A program made the position numbers and the translations under genes. This document shows, in pieces, positions 15,537-26,027 of a stretch of 36,888 nucleotides of DNA. A model generated the notes under the pieces. That model ran no database searches and had not been told where the DNA came from. It saw only the letters and a list, made by a program, of their open reading frames with translations. Source of the DNA: Pseudomonadota bacterium (lineage in GTDB: Bacteria; Pseudomonadota; Alphaproteobacteria; Rhodospirillales; Magnetospirillaceae); contig JAEXAH010000148.1 of assembly GCA_023458315.1 (NCBI GenBank), positions 1 through 36,888 on the forward strand, in the 5' to 3' direction. Numbering within the stretch: position 1 is the first letter of the stretch; each line of letters starts with the position of its first letter.

Positions 15537-17200
15537 CGGATTTCCTCCGGCAAGGGCAGCGACAGGCGAACGGTGGTGCCCTGCCCCTCGCTGCTGACGA
15601 TGCGCATGTCGCCGCCATTCAATTCGACCAACTGGCGGCAGATGGCAAGGCCCAGACCGGTGCCGCTGGGCTTGGTGGTGAAGAACGGTTGCGTCACCTT
15701 GTCCAACAGGGCATCGGGGATGCCGCGCCCGGTGTCGCGCACCTCGATCTCGCCATGGTTGCCGCCGCGGAACACCCGCAGCGACACCAGCCCGCCCGGC
15801 GGCGTGGCGTCCAGGGCATTCAGCAGCAGATTGACCAGCACCTGCTGCATCTGGTCGGCATCGGCCAGCACCACCAGATCGGCATCGCCCTGGACGTTCA
15901 GGCTGACCCGGGCGCGGGCGGCGGTGGGGGCCATCAGCGATTGGGCGCGGCGCAGCAATTCGCGCGCCGCCACCGGCCGGGGCTCGGCCTGACGGGGGCG
16001 GCCGTATTCCAGCAAATCCTGCATGACCCGGCCCAGGCGGTCGATTTCCCCCACCATGTCGTCCAGCAGGGCGCGGCGCTCGGGATCGGCCTCGCGCCGG
16101 GCCAGGGCCTGGGCGCTGGTCTTCAGCGTCGCCATGGGGTTGCGTACCTCGTGGGCGATGGCGGTGGCGAATTCGCCCAGCGCCACCATGCGCTCCATGC
16201 GCACCGCCTCGGCCACCATGCCCTCGATGCGGGTGGCCATGGCGTTGAAACTGTCGGACAGCACGGCGATTTCGTCCTCGCCGCGCACCGGCACGCGGTG
16301 ATCCAACTCGCCGCGCGCGATGGCCTGGGCGCCGTGGCTGAGCGGCGCCAGACGCCGTTGCAGGCGGGCGGCAAGGCGCGAGAACAGCATCACCGACGCC
16401 GCCACCGCCAGCAGGATGGCGAAATACAGGCCCCAGCGCGCCGCCTGCAACGGGCTGATCAGGGCGCGGGAATCCATGTGCAGCACCGGCCGCCAGCCGG
16501 GGGCCACTTCCGGCCCCGGCACCAGTTCGCCGCCGGGGAACACCTGCTGGCCGACCGCGTCGAAATATCCCGCCGGGGTCTTCAGCAGCGGTTCCATCAT
16601 GCTGGCGGCGGGCGGCGTGCCCAGAAGCTCGGTCAGCGAGGCCAGCCGCACATGCAGCGCGATGGCGCCCCGGTCCACCGACTGGCGCATCAGGAACCAC
16701 CCGGCCTGGCCGTTGACCGCCGGGGCCGGGCCGATGAAATCGGTTTCGCCCACCGTCACCACCGGCAACTCGGACAGGTCGAAGCGGATGCCGCCCCAAT
16801 AGGGGGCGCCGGACGCCGCCTGACCGGCCACCACCGCCTGCAACAGATTGTCGCCGGACAGGAACAGCACGCCGTACAGGTCGGGCACATCGGCCTCGAC
16901 CCGCAGCAATTCCGCCACCTCGCCGCCCATGGCCACCGGCGCGGCGCGCATATAGGCGGGCAGCATGGGGTGGTTGGACAGGGTTTCCAGTTCGTAATTG
17001 CGCACGTCCAGGAACGAGCCCAGCCGCCCGGCGGCGGCGGTCAGATGGGCGTTCAGCTTCTCGCCCAGCAATTGGTCGAGCAGCCCCGAGGCGTAACGGT
17101 CGTACAGCAGGCTGACGGCGGCGATGGACACGCCCCAGACGGCCAGCGTCACCATGAAATAGCGGCGGACCAGCGAAGTTTGCAGCGTCATGCCCGCCAT
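15533..17200 (-). CDS. Membrane sensor histidine kinase, NtrB/DctB-like, partner of the adjacent NtrC-type regulator
   Basis: This is a 555-residue kinase. TM1 (about residues 12-35) and TM2 (about 270-295, WGLYFAILLAVAASVMLF) bracket a roughly 230-residue periplasmic sensor, then a HAMP linker (RRLAPLSHGAQAIARGELDHRV), a HisKA domain with the phospho-acceptor in ATAIAHEVRNPMATL, and an HATPase_c domain with N-box NLLLNALDATPPGG, G1 DTGRGIP and G2 GTGLGLAICRQLVELNGG. The periplasmic domain is not one I recognise, so the signal is unknown; binding of the transported compound would make sense. The ATG at 17200 is a choice; ATG 17191 and upstream TTG 17227 are alternatives and no Shine-Dalgarno is convincing. 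It begins 51 nt after the mutase gene, so co-transcription is possible. Confidence 0.88.
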   Translation of the reverse strand: MAGMTLQTSLVRRYFMVTLAVWGVSIAAVSLLYDRYASGLLDQLLGEKLNAHLTAAAGRLGSFLDVRNYELETLSNHPMLPAYMRAAPVAMGGEVAELLRVEADVPDLYGVLFLSGDNLLQAVVAGQAASGAPYWGGIRFDLSELPVVTVGETDFIGPAPAVNGQAGWFLMRQSVDRGAIALHVRLASLTELLGTPPAASMMEPLLKTPAGYFDAVGQQVFPGGELVPGPEVAPGWRPVLHMDSRALISPLQAARWGLYFAILLAVAASVMLFSRLAARLQRRLAPLSHGAQAIARGELDHRVPVRGEDEIAVLSDSFNAMATRIEGMVAEAVRMERMVALGEFATAIAHEVRNPMATLKTSAQALARREADPERRALLDDMVGEIDRLGRVMQDLLEYGRPRQAEPRPVAARELLRRAQSLMAPTAARARVSLNVQGDADLVVLADADQMQQVLVNLLLNALDATPPGGLVSLRVFRGGNHGEIEVRDTGRGIPDALLDKVTQPFFTTKPSGTGLGLAICRQLVELNGGDMRIVSSEGQGTTVRLSLPLPEEIR

Positions 17201-17251
17201 AAGGCCCCCAGCCGCCGGACCGGGCAAGACTTTTGTCGAGGGCGGCGGCGG

Positions 17252-19446
<2,195 letters not shown>

Positions 19447-19447
<1 letters not shown>

Positions 19448-21516
19448 CACAGGGCGACTCCCAGATCGGCCAGGGTGGAACGCAGGATGGCGAGCACATC
19501 GCAGCCCACCGAGATAAAGCTATCGACGCCCGCCGCCGCATAGGCGTCGCGCTTGTCGCCGGGATTACCCGCCAGGAACAGGGTTTGCACCCCGGCGGCC
19601 TTGAGCGCGCGGGCAAAGGCTTCCGCATGCTCCTCGTATTGGGCATCGCCGCCGCACAGCACGGCGATGCGGGCGCCGCTGTCCTTGAACGCCTGGGCGC
19701 AGCTTTCGGCATCCTTGAAGCCGGAATTGCCCAGGGCCTGAATGCCGCCCGCCTCGAAGAAATTCTTGGCATAGGTGGCCCGCGCGGTGTGTTGCGCCAC
19801 CCGCCCCAGATTGGCCAGGAACACCGAGGGCCACGCGCCCGTGGCCGCCTTGTGGGCATCGGCGGCATCGCGCAGCGCCTCGAAACTTTCGGCGTGGCGG
19901 TGGCGCGGCAGGGCAGGAATGGACAGGCCCGGACCGTCCGCCAGGGCAGCGGCCATGCGACCGATGCTGACGCCCTGCTCGGCGGCATCCACCAGATCGT
20001 CCAGGCTGTCGGCGCGGAAATGCGGCACCTCGACCCGCGCCGGAGCCAGCCGCACCGAGGCGCGCATGCGCAATTCCGCCAGATCGGGAGCCGGGCGTTG
20101 CACCGGCTTCTCCAGGATGTTGGGGAATTCGTTGATGCCGGTCAGCGAATCCTTGCGCCGGGCGATGTTCCTTTCCCGCGCCGCCCACGATTGTGCCAAT
20201 TGCCCGGCCCACCAGCCGTCCAGCAGCGTGGCGGCCATGCCGCCCCGGCCTTCGATGTCCTGGAACAGCGCCCAGGCGGCATCGGCCAGTTGCCGGGTCA
20301 GCGCCTCGACGTACCACGAACCGCCCGCCGGATCGGCCACCGTGGCCAGCGACGATTCCTCTTGCAGCAGCACCTGGGAATTGCGGGCGATGCGGCGGGC
20401 GAAATCGTCCGATGGCCCCAGCGCCGCATCGAACGGCGCCACCGCCACCGAGGCGGCACCGCCCACCCCGGCGGCAAAGGCGGCGACGGTGGTGCGCAGC
20501 ATGTTCACCCACGGGTCGCGGCGCGACAGGATGCGGTCGGCGGTGCGGGCATGGATGCGCATGGCCCGCGCGGGCGGCGTGGCGCCGCACACTTCCGTCA
20601 CCCGCGCCCACAACAGCCGGGCGGCGCGCAGCTTGGCGATGGTCAGGAACTGGTCGCAGCCCACCGACAGGGTAAAGGCCATCTGGCGGCAGGCGGTGTC
20701 GATCTCGATCCCGTGCTCGCTCAGCGCCCGCAGATAGGCCAGACCGGTCGCCAGGGCAGCGGCCAGATCCTGGGCTTCGGTGGCGCCCGCGTTGTAATGG
20801 GCGCTGGTATCCACCCCCACCGCCGTGACGTGGGGCCAATATTCCGCCGTCCAGGCGGCCAGCCCGGCCATGCGCGCCAGTGCGCTTTCCAGCCCCTGCC
20901 CCAGCACGCCACCCGCCGCCAGCACGCCCAGCGGATCGGCGTTGAAGGCGCCCTGCGCCTGGGCCGGGGTGATGCCGCGATTGCGCCACAGCGCCGCCAG
21001 CAGGGCGGCGGCGGGCTCGGCCTGGGCGCCCGCCTCCAGCGACAGCGGCACCATGTCCAGATAGACGCCGCGCAGAGCGCGGTCCAGATCGTCGATGGAA
21101 TAGACCATGGCGCCATCCACCCCCGCCATGCCCTCGGCGCGCGGGTCGTCGCCGTCCAGCCCGCGCCGGGCCGCGCGGTCCAGCCGCAGGGTCAGGGCGG
21201 TGGCACCGCGCGCCAGATCGGTCAGCATGGCGGCGTTGACCTGTTCCGGGTCGGCATCATGATGCTCGGTGCGGATGGCCCAGCCCTCGCCCCCCGCCGT
21301 GGCGCCGCGCGTATAGGGCGCCAGTCCCGGCAAGCCGCCTTCCGCCGGGCTGTCGGCGCGGGTGTACAGCGGCTGCACCGCGATGCCTTCGTACAGCGGC
21401 GTCACCAGCTTCTTGTCGAACGGCGCCCCCTTCAGCGCCTTGTCCACCGCCGCCAACCATTGCTGGCGCGTGGGGGTGGGAAAATCCGCCGCCAGGGACA
21501 GTGCCGGTTCGCTCAT
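19447..21516 (-). CDS. mutA: Methylmalonyl-CoA mutase small (non-catalytic) subunit
   Basis: This 689-residue partner of MutB keeps the overall mutase fold but has lost the catalytic features: the C-terminal flavodoxin-like domain reads VLCGGDAQYEEHAEAFARAL with no DxHxxG, so it cannot ligate B12. Recognisable segments include PLYTRADSPAEGGLPGLAPYTRGA (about 48-71), AHYNAGATEAQDLAAALA and WYVEALTRQLADAAWALFQDIE. AGGAGG lies 8 nt before the ATG. It is the first gene of the mutase transcript, reading away from the pccR-like regulator, with 110 nt between the two start codons. Confidence 0.93.
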
Positions 21517-21539
21517 GATGGACGCCTCCTTGTCTTATT

Positions 21540-21625
21540 CGCAACATACGCAAGATGGCTGGACGGAACACCCGCGAAAGGGCTAATTGTTGCAAGCGTC
21601 CCAGGCCATTTTTGCGGATTTTGCG
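21540..21625. promoter_or_regulatory. TTGCG direct repeats in the mutA/pccR divergent control region, candidate PccR/ScfR operators
   Basis: On the minus strand TTGCGTATGTTGCG (half-sites at 21549-21553 and 21540-21544) and on the plus strand TTGCGGATTTTGCG (21612-21616 and 21621-21625) each hold two TTGCG copies exactly 9 bp apart. A TTGCAA palindrome lies between at 21590-21595. Known RamB/PccR-type sites contain paired TTTGCAAA-like elements, so these are good candidates. The plus-strand pair ends directly at the regulator's start codon, which would suit autoregulation. Confidence 0.55.
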
Positions 21626-21626
21626 G

Positions 21627-23030
21627 ATGAAAAAGGTCTTTGCCGGTGTCCGGCTAAAGCGTCTGCGCGAGGAAAAACGCCTGACCCAGGCGGCTTTGGC
21701 CCGCGCGCTGGAGCTGTCCACCACCTACGTCAACCAGCTAGAGCACGACCAGCGGCCGCTGACCCCGGCGGTGGTGGACAAGATCGCCCAGGTGTTCGGC
21801 ACCGCCATCCCGCTGGACGAGGATGCCGAGGCGCGGCTGGCGGGCGAATTGCGCGATGCCCTGGCCGAGATGGGCGACAGCGTCGCCCAGGCGGAAATCC
21901 GCCAGCTTGCCACCACCATGCCCGCTCTGGGCCGCGCCGTGCTGAACCTGCACCGCCGCTACCGCCAGGCGCTGGAGAAATCCGAGGCGCTGGCCGCCGG
22001 GCTGGATCAGCGCGGCCAATCCATGACCGCGCTGATGCCGCACGAGGAAGTGCGCAATTTCTTTTACGACCGCCATAACCACATCGCCGAACTGGACGAT
22101 GCCGCCGAGCGGCTGTTCCAACGCCATGGCTTGAAAGCGGGCGACATGGAGCGCGGGCTGGAACGCCTGTTGGCCGAGGCGCACGGCATCGCCGTCCGCC
22201 ACCAGGACGGCATCGGCCACCGCCGCTACGACCACGCCGCCCGCATGCTGACCCTGCCGCCCAACCGTTCGCCGGGACAACAGGCGTTCCAGATGGCGAC
22301 GCAACTGGCCTTTCTGACCCAAGGCGCGCTGCTGGACGAGTTGACCCGGCGCGGCAAATTCAGCGGCCCCGAGGCGCGGTCGCTGGCCCGCATCGGTCTG
22401 GCCAATTACTTCGCGGGCGCCCTGGTGCTGCCCTATGGCCTGTTCCTGGCCTCGGCCGAGGAACTGCGCTACGACATCGACCTGCTGGGCGGTCGCTTCG
22501 GCGTGGGGTTCGAAACGGTGTGCCATCGCCTGTCCACCCTGCAACGGCCACGGTCGCAGGGGGTGCCGTTCTTCTTCGTGCGCGTCGATCGGGCGGGCAA
22601 CATCTCGAAACGGCAATCGGCCACCGATTTCCACTTCTCGCGCGGCGGCGGCACCTGTCCGTTGTGGAACGTCTACGAAGCCTTCGCCAGTCCCGGCCGC
22701 ATCCTGACCCAGATGGCGCGCATGCCCGACGACCGCACCTATCTGTGGATCGCCCGCACCGTGTCGCACCGCACCGGCGGCTGGGGGGCGCCGGGCAAGG
22801 ATTTCGCCATCGGCCTGGGCTGCGACATCCGCCATGCCCATCGGCTGGTTTATTCCCAGGGCCTGGATCTGGCCGATCCCAGCGCCGCCATCCCCATCGG
22901 CGGCGGCTGCCGGGTGTGCGAGCGCGCCGCCTGTCCACAGCGGGCTTTTCCGGCGGTCGGCCGCCCGCTGGCGGTGGACGAGAACCGCAGCCAGTTGGAA
23001 CCCTATGCCGCCGCCATGCTTGACAGCTAG
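21627..23030 (+). CDS. pccR: XRE/ScfR-family short-chain acyl-CoA transcriptional regulator, PccR-like
   Basis: This 467-residue regulator belongs to the RamB/PrpC-activator/PccR group: an N-terminal XRE helix-turn-helix (FAGVRLKRLREEKRLTQ, TYVNQLEHDQRPLT, residues 5-50), an IrrE/ImmA-like middle domain (about 160-300) and a C-terminal cysteine-containing domain (PLWNVYEAF, IGGGCRVCERAACPQRAFP, about 300-467). Characterised relatives control propionyl-CoA carboxylase, methylmalonyl-CoA mutase or glyoxylate-cycle genes in response to acyl-CoA levels, matching the divergent mutase genes here. The ATG at 21627 fits the family N-terminus, but no good Shine-Dalgarno precedes it (an in-frame TTG lies 6 nt earlier). 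TTGCG repeats abut the start codon. Confidence 0.9.
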   Translation: MKKVFAGVRLKRLREEKRLTQAALARALELSTTYVNQLEHDQRPLTPAVVDKIAQVFGTAIPLDEDAEARLAGELRDALAEMGDSVAQAEIRQLATTMPALGRAVLNLHRRYRQALEKSEALAAGLDQRGQSMTALMPHEEVRNFFYDRHNHIAELDDAAERLFQRHGLKAGDMERGLERLLAEAHGIAVRHQDGIGHRRYDHAARMLTLPPNRSPGQQAFQMATQLAFLTQGALLDELTRRGKFSGPEARSLARIGLANYFAGALVLPYGLFLASAEELRYDIDLLGGRFGVGFETVCHRLSTLQRPRSQGVPFFFVRVDRAGNISKRQSATDFHFSRGGGTCPLWNVYEAFASPGRILTQMARMPDDRTYLWIARTVSHRTGGWGAPGKDFAIGLGCDIRHAHRLVYSQGLDLADPSAAIPIGGGCRVCERAACPQRAFPAVGRPLAVDENRSQLEPYAAAMLDS

Positions 23031-23048
23031 GGACGCCCCCCATACCGT
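23020..23048 (+). promoter_or_regulatory. Candidate sigma-70 promoter for the first B12 riboswitch transcript
   Basis: TTGACA (23020-23025, overlapping the end of pccR), then exactly 17 bp, then TACCGT as a weak -10. A start near 23055 would place the 5' end at the first bases of the riboswitch. The -35 is perfect; the -10 is poor. Confidence 0.5.
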
Positions 23049-23049
23049 C

Positions 23050-23262
23050 ACCCCCGGTTACGGTCTTCGGGCGCCCCGCGTCCGAAGCTAAGAGGGAAGC
23101 CGGTGCGAATCCGGCGCTGCCCCCGCAACTGTCAGCGGCGAGCCGCCGTCCAACATGCCACTGGATCATTCCGGGAAGGCGGACGGCAGCCATAACCCGC
23201 GAGCCAGGAGACCTGCCGCAACCCATTGTCAACGTCGTCGGGCGGGGTGTCCCGGTGGGGTA
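23050..23262 (+). ncRNA. Cobalamin (B12) riboswitch, first of two
   Basis: Conserved cobalamin aptamer landmarks occur in order: AAGAGGGAAGCCGGTGCGAA (23090-23109), GGCGCTGCCCCCGCAACTGT (23113-23132), the B12-box core GCCACTG (23157-23163), GGGAAGGCGG and GCGAGCCAGGAGACCTGCC (about 23200-23218). Downstream, CGGG-CGGGGTGT-CCCG (about 23239-23254) could form a P13-like hairpin whose loop (GCGGGG, 23242-23247) is complementary to CCCCGC in the L5 region (23121-23126), as expected for the kissing interaction of this class. It lies upstream of the small gene at 23327. B12 binding normally lowers expression. Confidence 0.93.
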
Positions 23263-23326
23263 AGCGCGCCCACGCCGTGGGACCGCCTGCTCGGATGCCC
23301 GCCCCTTGCCGAAAAAAGGTGCGCGC

Positions 23327-23701
23327 ATGCCGGTTCCCGCCGATCCCGATCCCACCGACAACGTCATCCGCCTCAGCTTCGCCAGCCGCGCCATGCCGGA
23401 AAGCCCGCCCGCCATGGCGCCGTTCATGGTCGAAGCCCGCGCCGATGGCTGGAAACTGCACACCGGCGGCCGCGCCCTGGATGCCGGGGAACTGGCCGGG
23501 GCCGCCGATCTGTTGCGCGACATCGCCCGCCGCCTGACCGAAATGTCCCATGTGGCCGCCGGTCAGCCGCCGCTGGCCTGCATCGCCGAATTCGTGCTGT
23601 ACGACGCGGGCGGCGTCGATCACTGGGTGGCGGCAGGCACCGACCGCACCCGCCTGCGCCTGGGCCTGCGCGCCGCCCTCAGCACCATCCGCGAGCCGTG
23701 A
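23327..23701 (+). CDS. Unrecognised 124-residue protein under B12-riboswitch control
   Basis: I do not recognise this protein. It is soluble, without signal peptide or membrane segment, with two cysteine-poor alpha/beta stretches: MVEARADGWKLHTGGRALD (about 34-52), a helix DLLRDIARRLTEMSHVAA (61-78) and a strand LACIAEFVLYDAGGVDHWVA (83-102), ending with a basic helix. The ATG at 23327 has AAGG 8 nt upstream; a TTG at 23306 is a less likely start. It lies entirely between two cobalamin riboswitches, has GC and codon use like its neighbours, and ends 4 nt before the next promoter. Riboswitch control implies a role linked to B12 supply, transport or a B12-independent replacement function, possibly connected to the RNR genes that follow. 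Confidence 0.75.
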   Translation: MPVPADPDPTDNVIRLSFASRAMPESPPAMAPFMVEARADGWKLHTGGRALDAGELAGAADLLRDIARRLTEMSHVAAGQPPLACIAEFVLYDAGGVDHWVAAGTDRTRLRLGLRAALSTIREP

Positions 23702-23704
23702 CGA

Positions 23705-23733
23705 TTGACACGCGCCCCCTGAGCGGAATAGCG
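23705..23733 (+). promoter_or_regulatory. Candidate sigma-70 promoter for the nrdA riboswitch transcript
   Basis: TTGACA (23705-23710), 17 bp, then ATAGCG as a weak -10. Spacing and perfect -35 mirror the promoter proposed before the first riboswitch. The predicted start near 23740 coincides with the beginning of the second aptamer. Confidence 0.5.
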
Positions 23734-23741
23734 TATGTTGC

Positions 23742-23950
23742 GTCACGGTTCCCCGGACACCACAATATCCGGGGCTAAGAGGGAAGCCGGTGCAAGACCG
23801 GCGCTGCCCCCGCAACTGTCAGCGGCGAGCCTTTGTCCATCATGCCACTGGGGAAACCCCTGGGAAGGCGGACAGGGGCCGCGACCCGCGAGCCAGGAGA
23901 CCTGCCGTGGCAATCGTTGTCGTCCACGGGCGGGGTGTCCCGGTGGGTCG
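23742..23950 (+). ncRNA. Cobalamin (B12) riboswitch controlling nrdA
   Basis: The same class and nearly the same sequence as the first: AAGAGGGAAGCCGGTGCAAG (23778-23797), GGCGCTGCCCCCGCAACTGT (23800-23819), B12-box GCCACTG (23844-23850), GGGAAGGCGGACAG, and GCGAGCCAGGAGACCTGCC (23888-23906). A P13-like hairpin CCAC-GGG-CGGGGTGT-CCC-G-GTGG follows (about 23924-23946), its loop again complementary to CCCCGC (23807-23812). The 20 nt GGGCGGGGTGTCCCGGTGGG are identical in both switches. The leader continues about 60 nt to the nrdA Shine-Dalgarno. High B12 would be expected to turn nrdA off. Confidence 0.95.
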
Positions 23951-24012
23951 CTTGCCGCATCCGTGCCGCATCGCGTCCGCCCTTCCCCGCTCCATCCCGG
24001 AGGGGGATTTTC

Positions 24013-25902
24013 ATGTCGTCCGCGCCCGCCTTTGATTTCGACCGCACCGGCAATCTGGTGCCGCTGCGCCCGCGCCAGCAGCATGCCGGGCCATCGCCGC
24101 GCCGCCACCGGCTGGAGCGGCCCGACCCATCGGAATTGCGTCTGGACCGCTCGCGCGATGCCAAGCTGACCGCCTTCGGCAAGGCGACGCTGGGCGACCG
24201 CTATCTGATGCCCGGCGAGGGCATCCAGGACATGTTCGCCCGCGTCGCCTGCGCCTTCGCCGACAATGCCGCCCACGCCCAGCGCCTGTATGATTCCATG
24301 TCCAATCTGTGGTTCATGCCCGCCACGCCGATCCTGTCCAACGGCGGCACCACGCGCGGCCTGCCCATCTCGTGCTTCCTCAATTCCGTGCCCGACAGCC
24401 TGGAAGGCATCGTGGCGGTGTGGAACGAGAACGTGGATTTGGCCTCCAACGGCGGCGGCATCGGCACCTATTGGGGCGGCGTCCGCTCGATCGGCGAGGC
24501 GGTGAAGGGCAACGGCCAGACCTCCGGCATCATCCCGTTCATCCGCGTCATGGACAGTTTGACACTGGCGATTTCGCAAGGCTCGCTGCGGCGCGGCTCG
24601 GCGGCGGTGTATCTGGACGTGCATCACCCCGAGATCGAGGAATTCCTGGAAATCCGCAAGGCGTCGGGCGATTTCAACCGCAAGAGCCTGAACCTGCACC
24701 ATGCCGTCAACATCACCGACGAGTTCATGGAGGCGGTGCGTGCCGACCGGCAATTCCCCCTGAAAAGCCCCAAGAATGGCGAGGTGCTGCGCCACGTCAG
24801 CGCCCGCGCCCTGTGGCAGAAGATTCTGGAAATCCGCCTGCAAACCGGCGAGCCCTATCTGCTGTTCACCGACACCGTCAACCGCGCCCTGCCCAAGCAT
24901 CAGCGCGAGTTGGGCCTGAACGTGCGCTCGTCCAATCTGTGCGCCGAGATCACCCTGCCCACCGGCCAGGACCATCTGGGCCAGGAACGCACCGCCGTAT
25001 GCTGCCTGTCGTCACTGAACATCGAAACCTGGGATGAATGGGAACAGGCGCCGGGCTTTGTCGAGGACGTGCTGCGCTTCCTCGACAACGTGCTGAGCCA
25101 CTTCATCGCCACCGCCCCCGACGGCATGGAGCGCGCCGCCTATGCCGCCATGCGCGAACGCTCGGTCGGCCTGGGCGTCATGGGCTTTCACTCCTTCCTG
25201 CAAGCGCGCGGCATTCCGTTCGAAAGCGCCCTGGCGAAATCGTGGAACCTGCGCATCTTCAAGAAGATCCGCCGCGACGCCGACGCGGCTTCCGTCGATC
25301 TGGCCGAGGAACGCGGCCCCTGCCCCGACGCCGCCGAGCGCGGCATGAAAGCGCGGTTCAGCCACAAGCTGGCCATCGCCCCCACCGCCAGCATCAGCAT
25401 CATTTGCGGCGGCACCAGCGCCTGTATCGAGCCGATTCCGGCCAACGTCTACACCCACAAGACCCTGTCGGGCTCGTTCTCGGTGCGCAATCCGCATCTG
25501 TCGCGGCTGCTGGCGGAAAAGGGGCTGGATACGCCCGCGACATGGCAGTCGATCATCGAACATGAAGGCTCGGTCCAGCATCTGGAATGCCTGACCGACG
25601 ACGAGAAACTGATCTTCCGCACCGCCTTCGAGATCGACCAGCGTTGGGTCATCGACCTTGCCGCCGACCGCGCCCCCTATATCTGCCAAAGCCAGTCCAT
25701 CAACCTCTATCTGCCCGCCGATGCCGATAAATGGGATTTGCACATGCTGCACTGGACGGCGTGGGAGCGCGGCCTCAAGAGCCTTTATTACTGCCGCTCG
25801 AAATCGGTGCGCCGTGCCGCCTTCGTCGGCGGCGAAAACAAGGTGCGGGAAACCATCGCCGCACCGCGCACCGATTACGACGAATGCCTGGCCTGCCAGT
25901 AA
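24013..25902 (+). CDS. nrdA: Class I ribonucleoside-diphosphate reductase alpha subunit, lacking an ATP-cone
   Basis: This protein reduces ribonucleotides to deoxyribonucleotides using a radical generated in NrdB. All catalytic features are present: redox Cys121 (ISCFLN), radical site N308-x-C310-x-E312 (SNLCAE), Cys330 (AVCCLSSLN), radical-transfer pair YY in LKSLYYCRS, and the C-terminal redox pair in DECLACQ (Cys625, Cys628). Length is 629 residues against about 760 for E. coli NrdA; the N-terminus has no ATP-cone, so overall-activity inhibition by dATP through that domain is not expected. GGAGG lies about 9 nt before the ATG. Control by a cobalamin riboswitch fits a back-up to a B12-dependent class II enzyme, as described in Streptomyces. 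Confidence 0.95.
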   Translation: MSSAPAFDFDRTGNLVPLRPRQQHAGPSPRRHRLERPDPSELRLDRSRDAKLTAFGKATLGDRYLMPGEGIQDMFARVACAFADNAAHAQRLYDSMSNLWFMPATPILSNGGTTRGLPISCFLNSVPDSLEGIVAVWNENVDLASNGGGIGTYWGGVRSIGEAVKGNGQTSGIIPFIRVMDSLTLAISQGSLRRGSAAVYLDVHHPEIEEFLEIRKASGDFNRKSLNLHHAVNITDEFMEAVRADRQFPLKSPKNGEVLRHVSARALWQKILEIRLQTGEPYLLFTDTVNRALPKHQRELGLNVRSSNLCAEITLPTGQDHLGQERTAVCCLSSLNIETWDEWEQAPGFVEDVLRFLDNVLSHFIATAPDGMERAAYAAMRERSVGLGVMGFHSFLQARGIPFESALAKSWNLRIFKKIRRDADAASVDLAEERGPCPDAAERGMKARFSHKLAIAPTASISIICGGTSACIEPIPANVYTHKTLSGSFSVRNPHLSRLLAEKGLDTPATWQSIIEHEGSVQHLECLTDDEKLIFRTAFEIDQRWVIDLAADRAPYICQSQSINLYLPADADKWDLHMLHWTAWERGLKSLYYCRSKSVRRAAFVGGENKVRETIAAPRTDYDECLACQ

Positions 25903-26008
25903 TACCGGCCACCAAGGCCGGTATTTAGCCGCCATTGCGGCGGCGGCCAAGCGGGCGGATGCCCGCGCCCGGCGAGGGACAATACGACCGGCCAATCCAT
26001 TGGCCGGT
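25901..26008 (+). repeat. Two strong hairpins in the nrdA-nrdB spacer
   Basis: AATACCGGCC-ACCAA-GGCCGGTATT (25901-25925) is a perfect 10-bp stem beginning at the nrdA stop codon. ACCGGCCAA-TCCA-TTGGCCGGT (25987-26008) is a perfect 9-bp stem ending 20 nt before the nrdB ATG. Both share a CCGGCC/GGCCGG core. Neither has a proper U-tract, so they look like mRNA-stabilising or processing elements, or weak attenuation, rather than full terminators. Confidence 0.7.
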
Positions 26009-26027
26009 TGGTACAAGGACAATGCAC

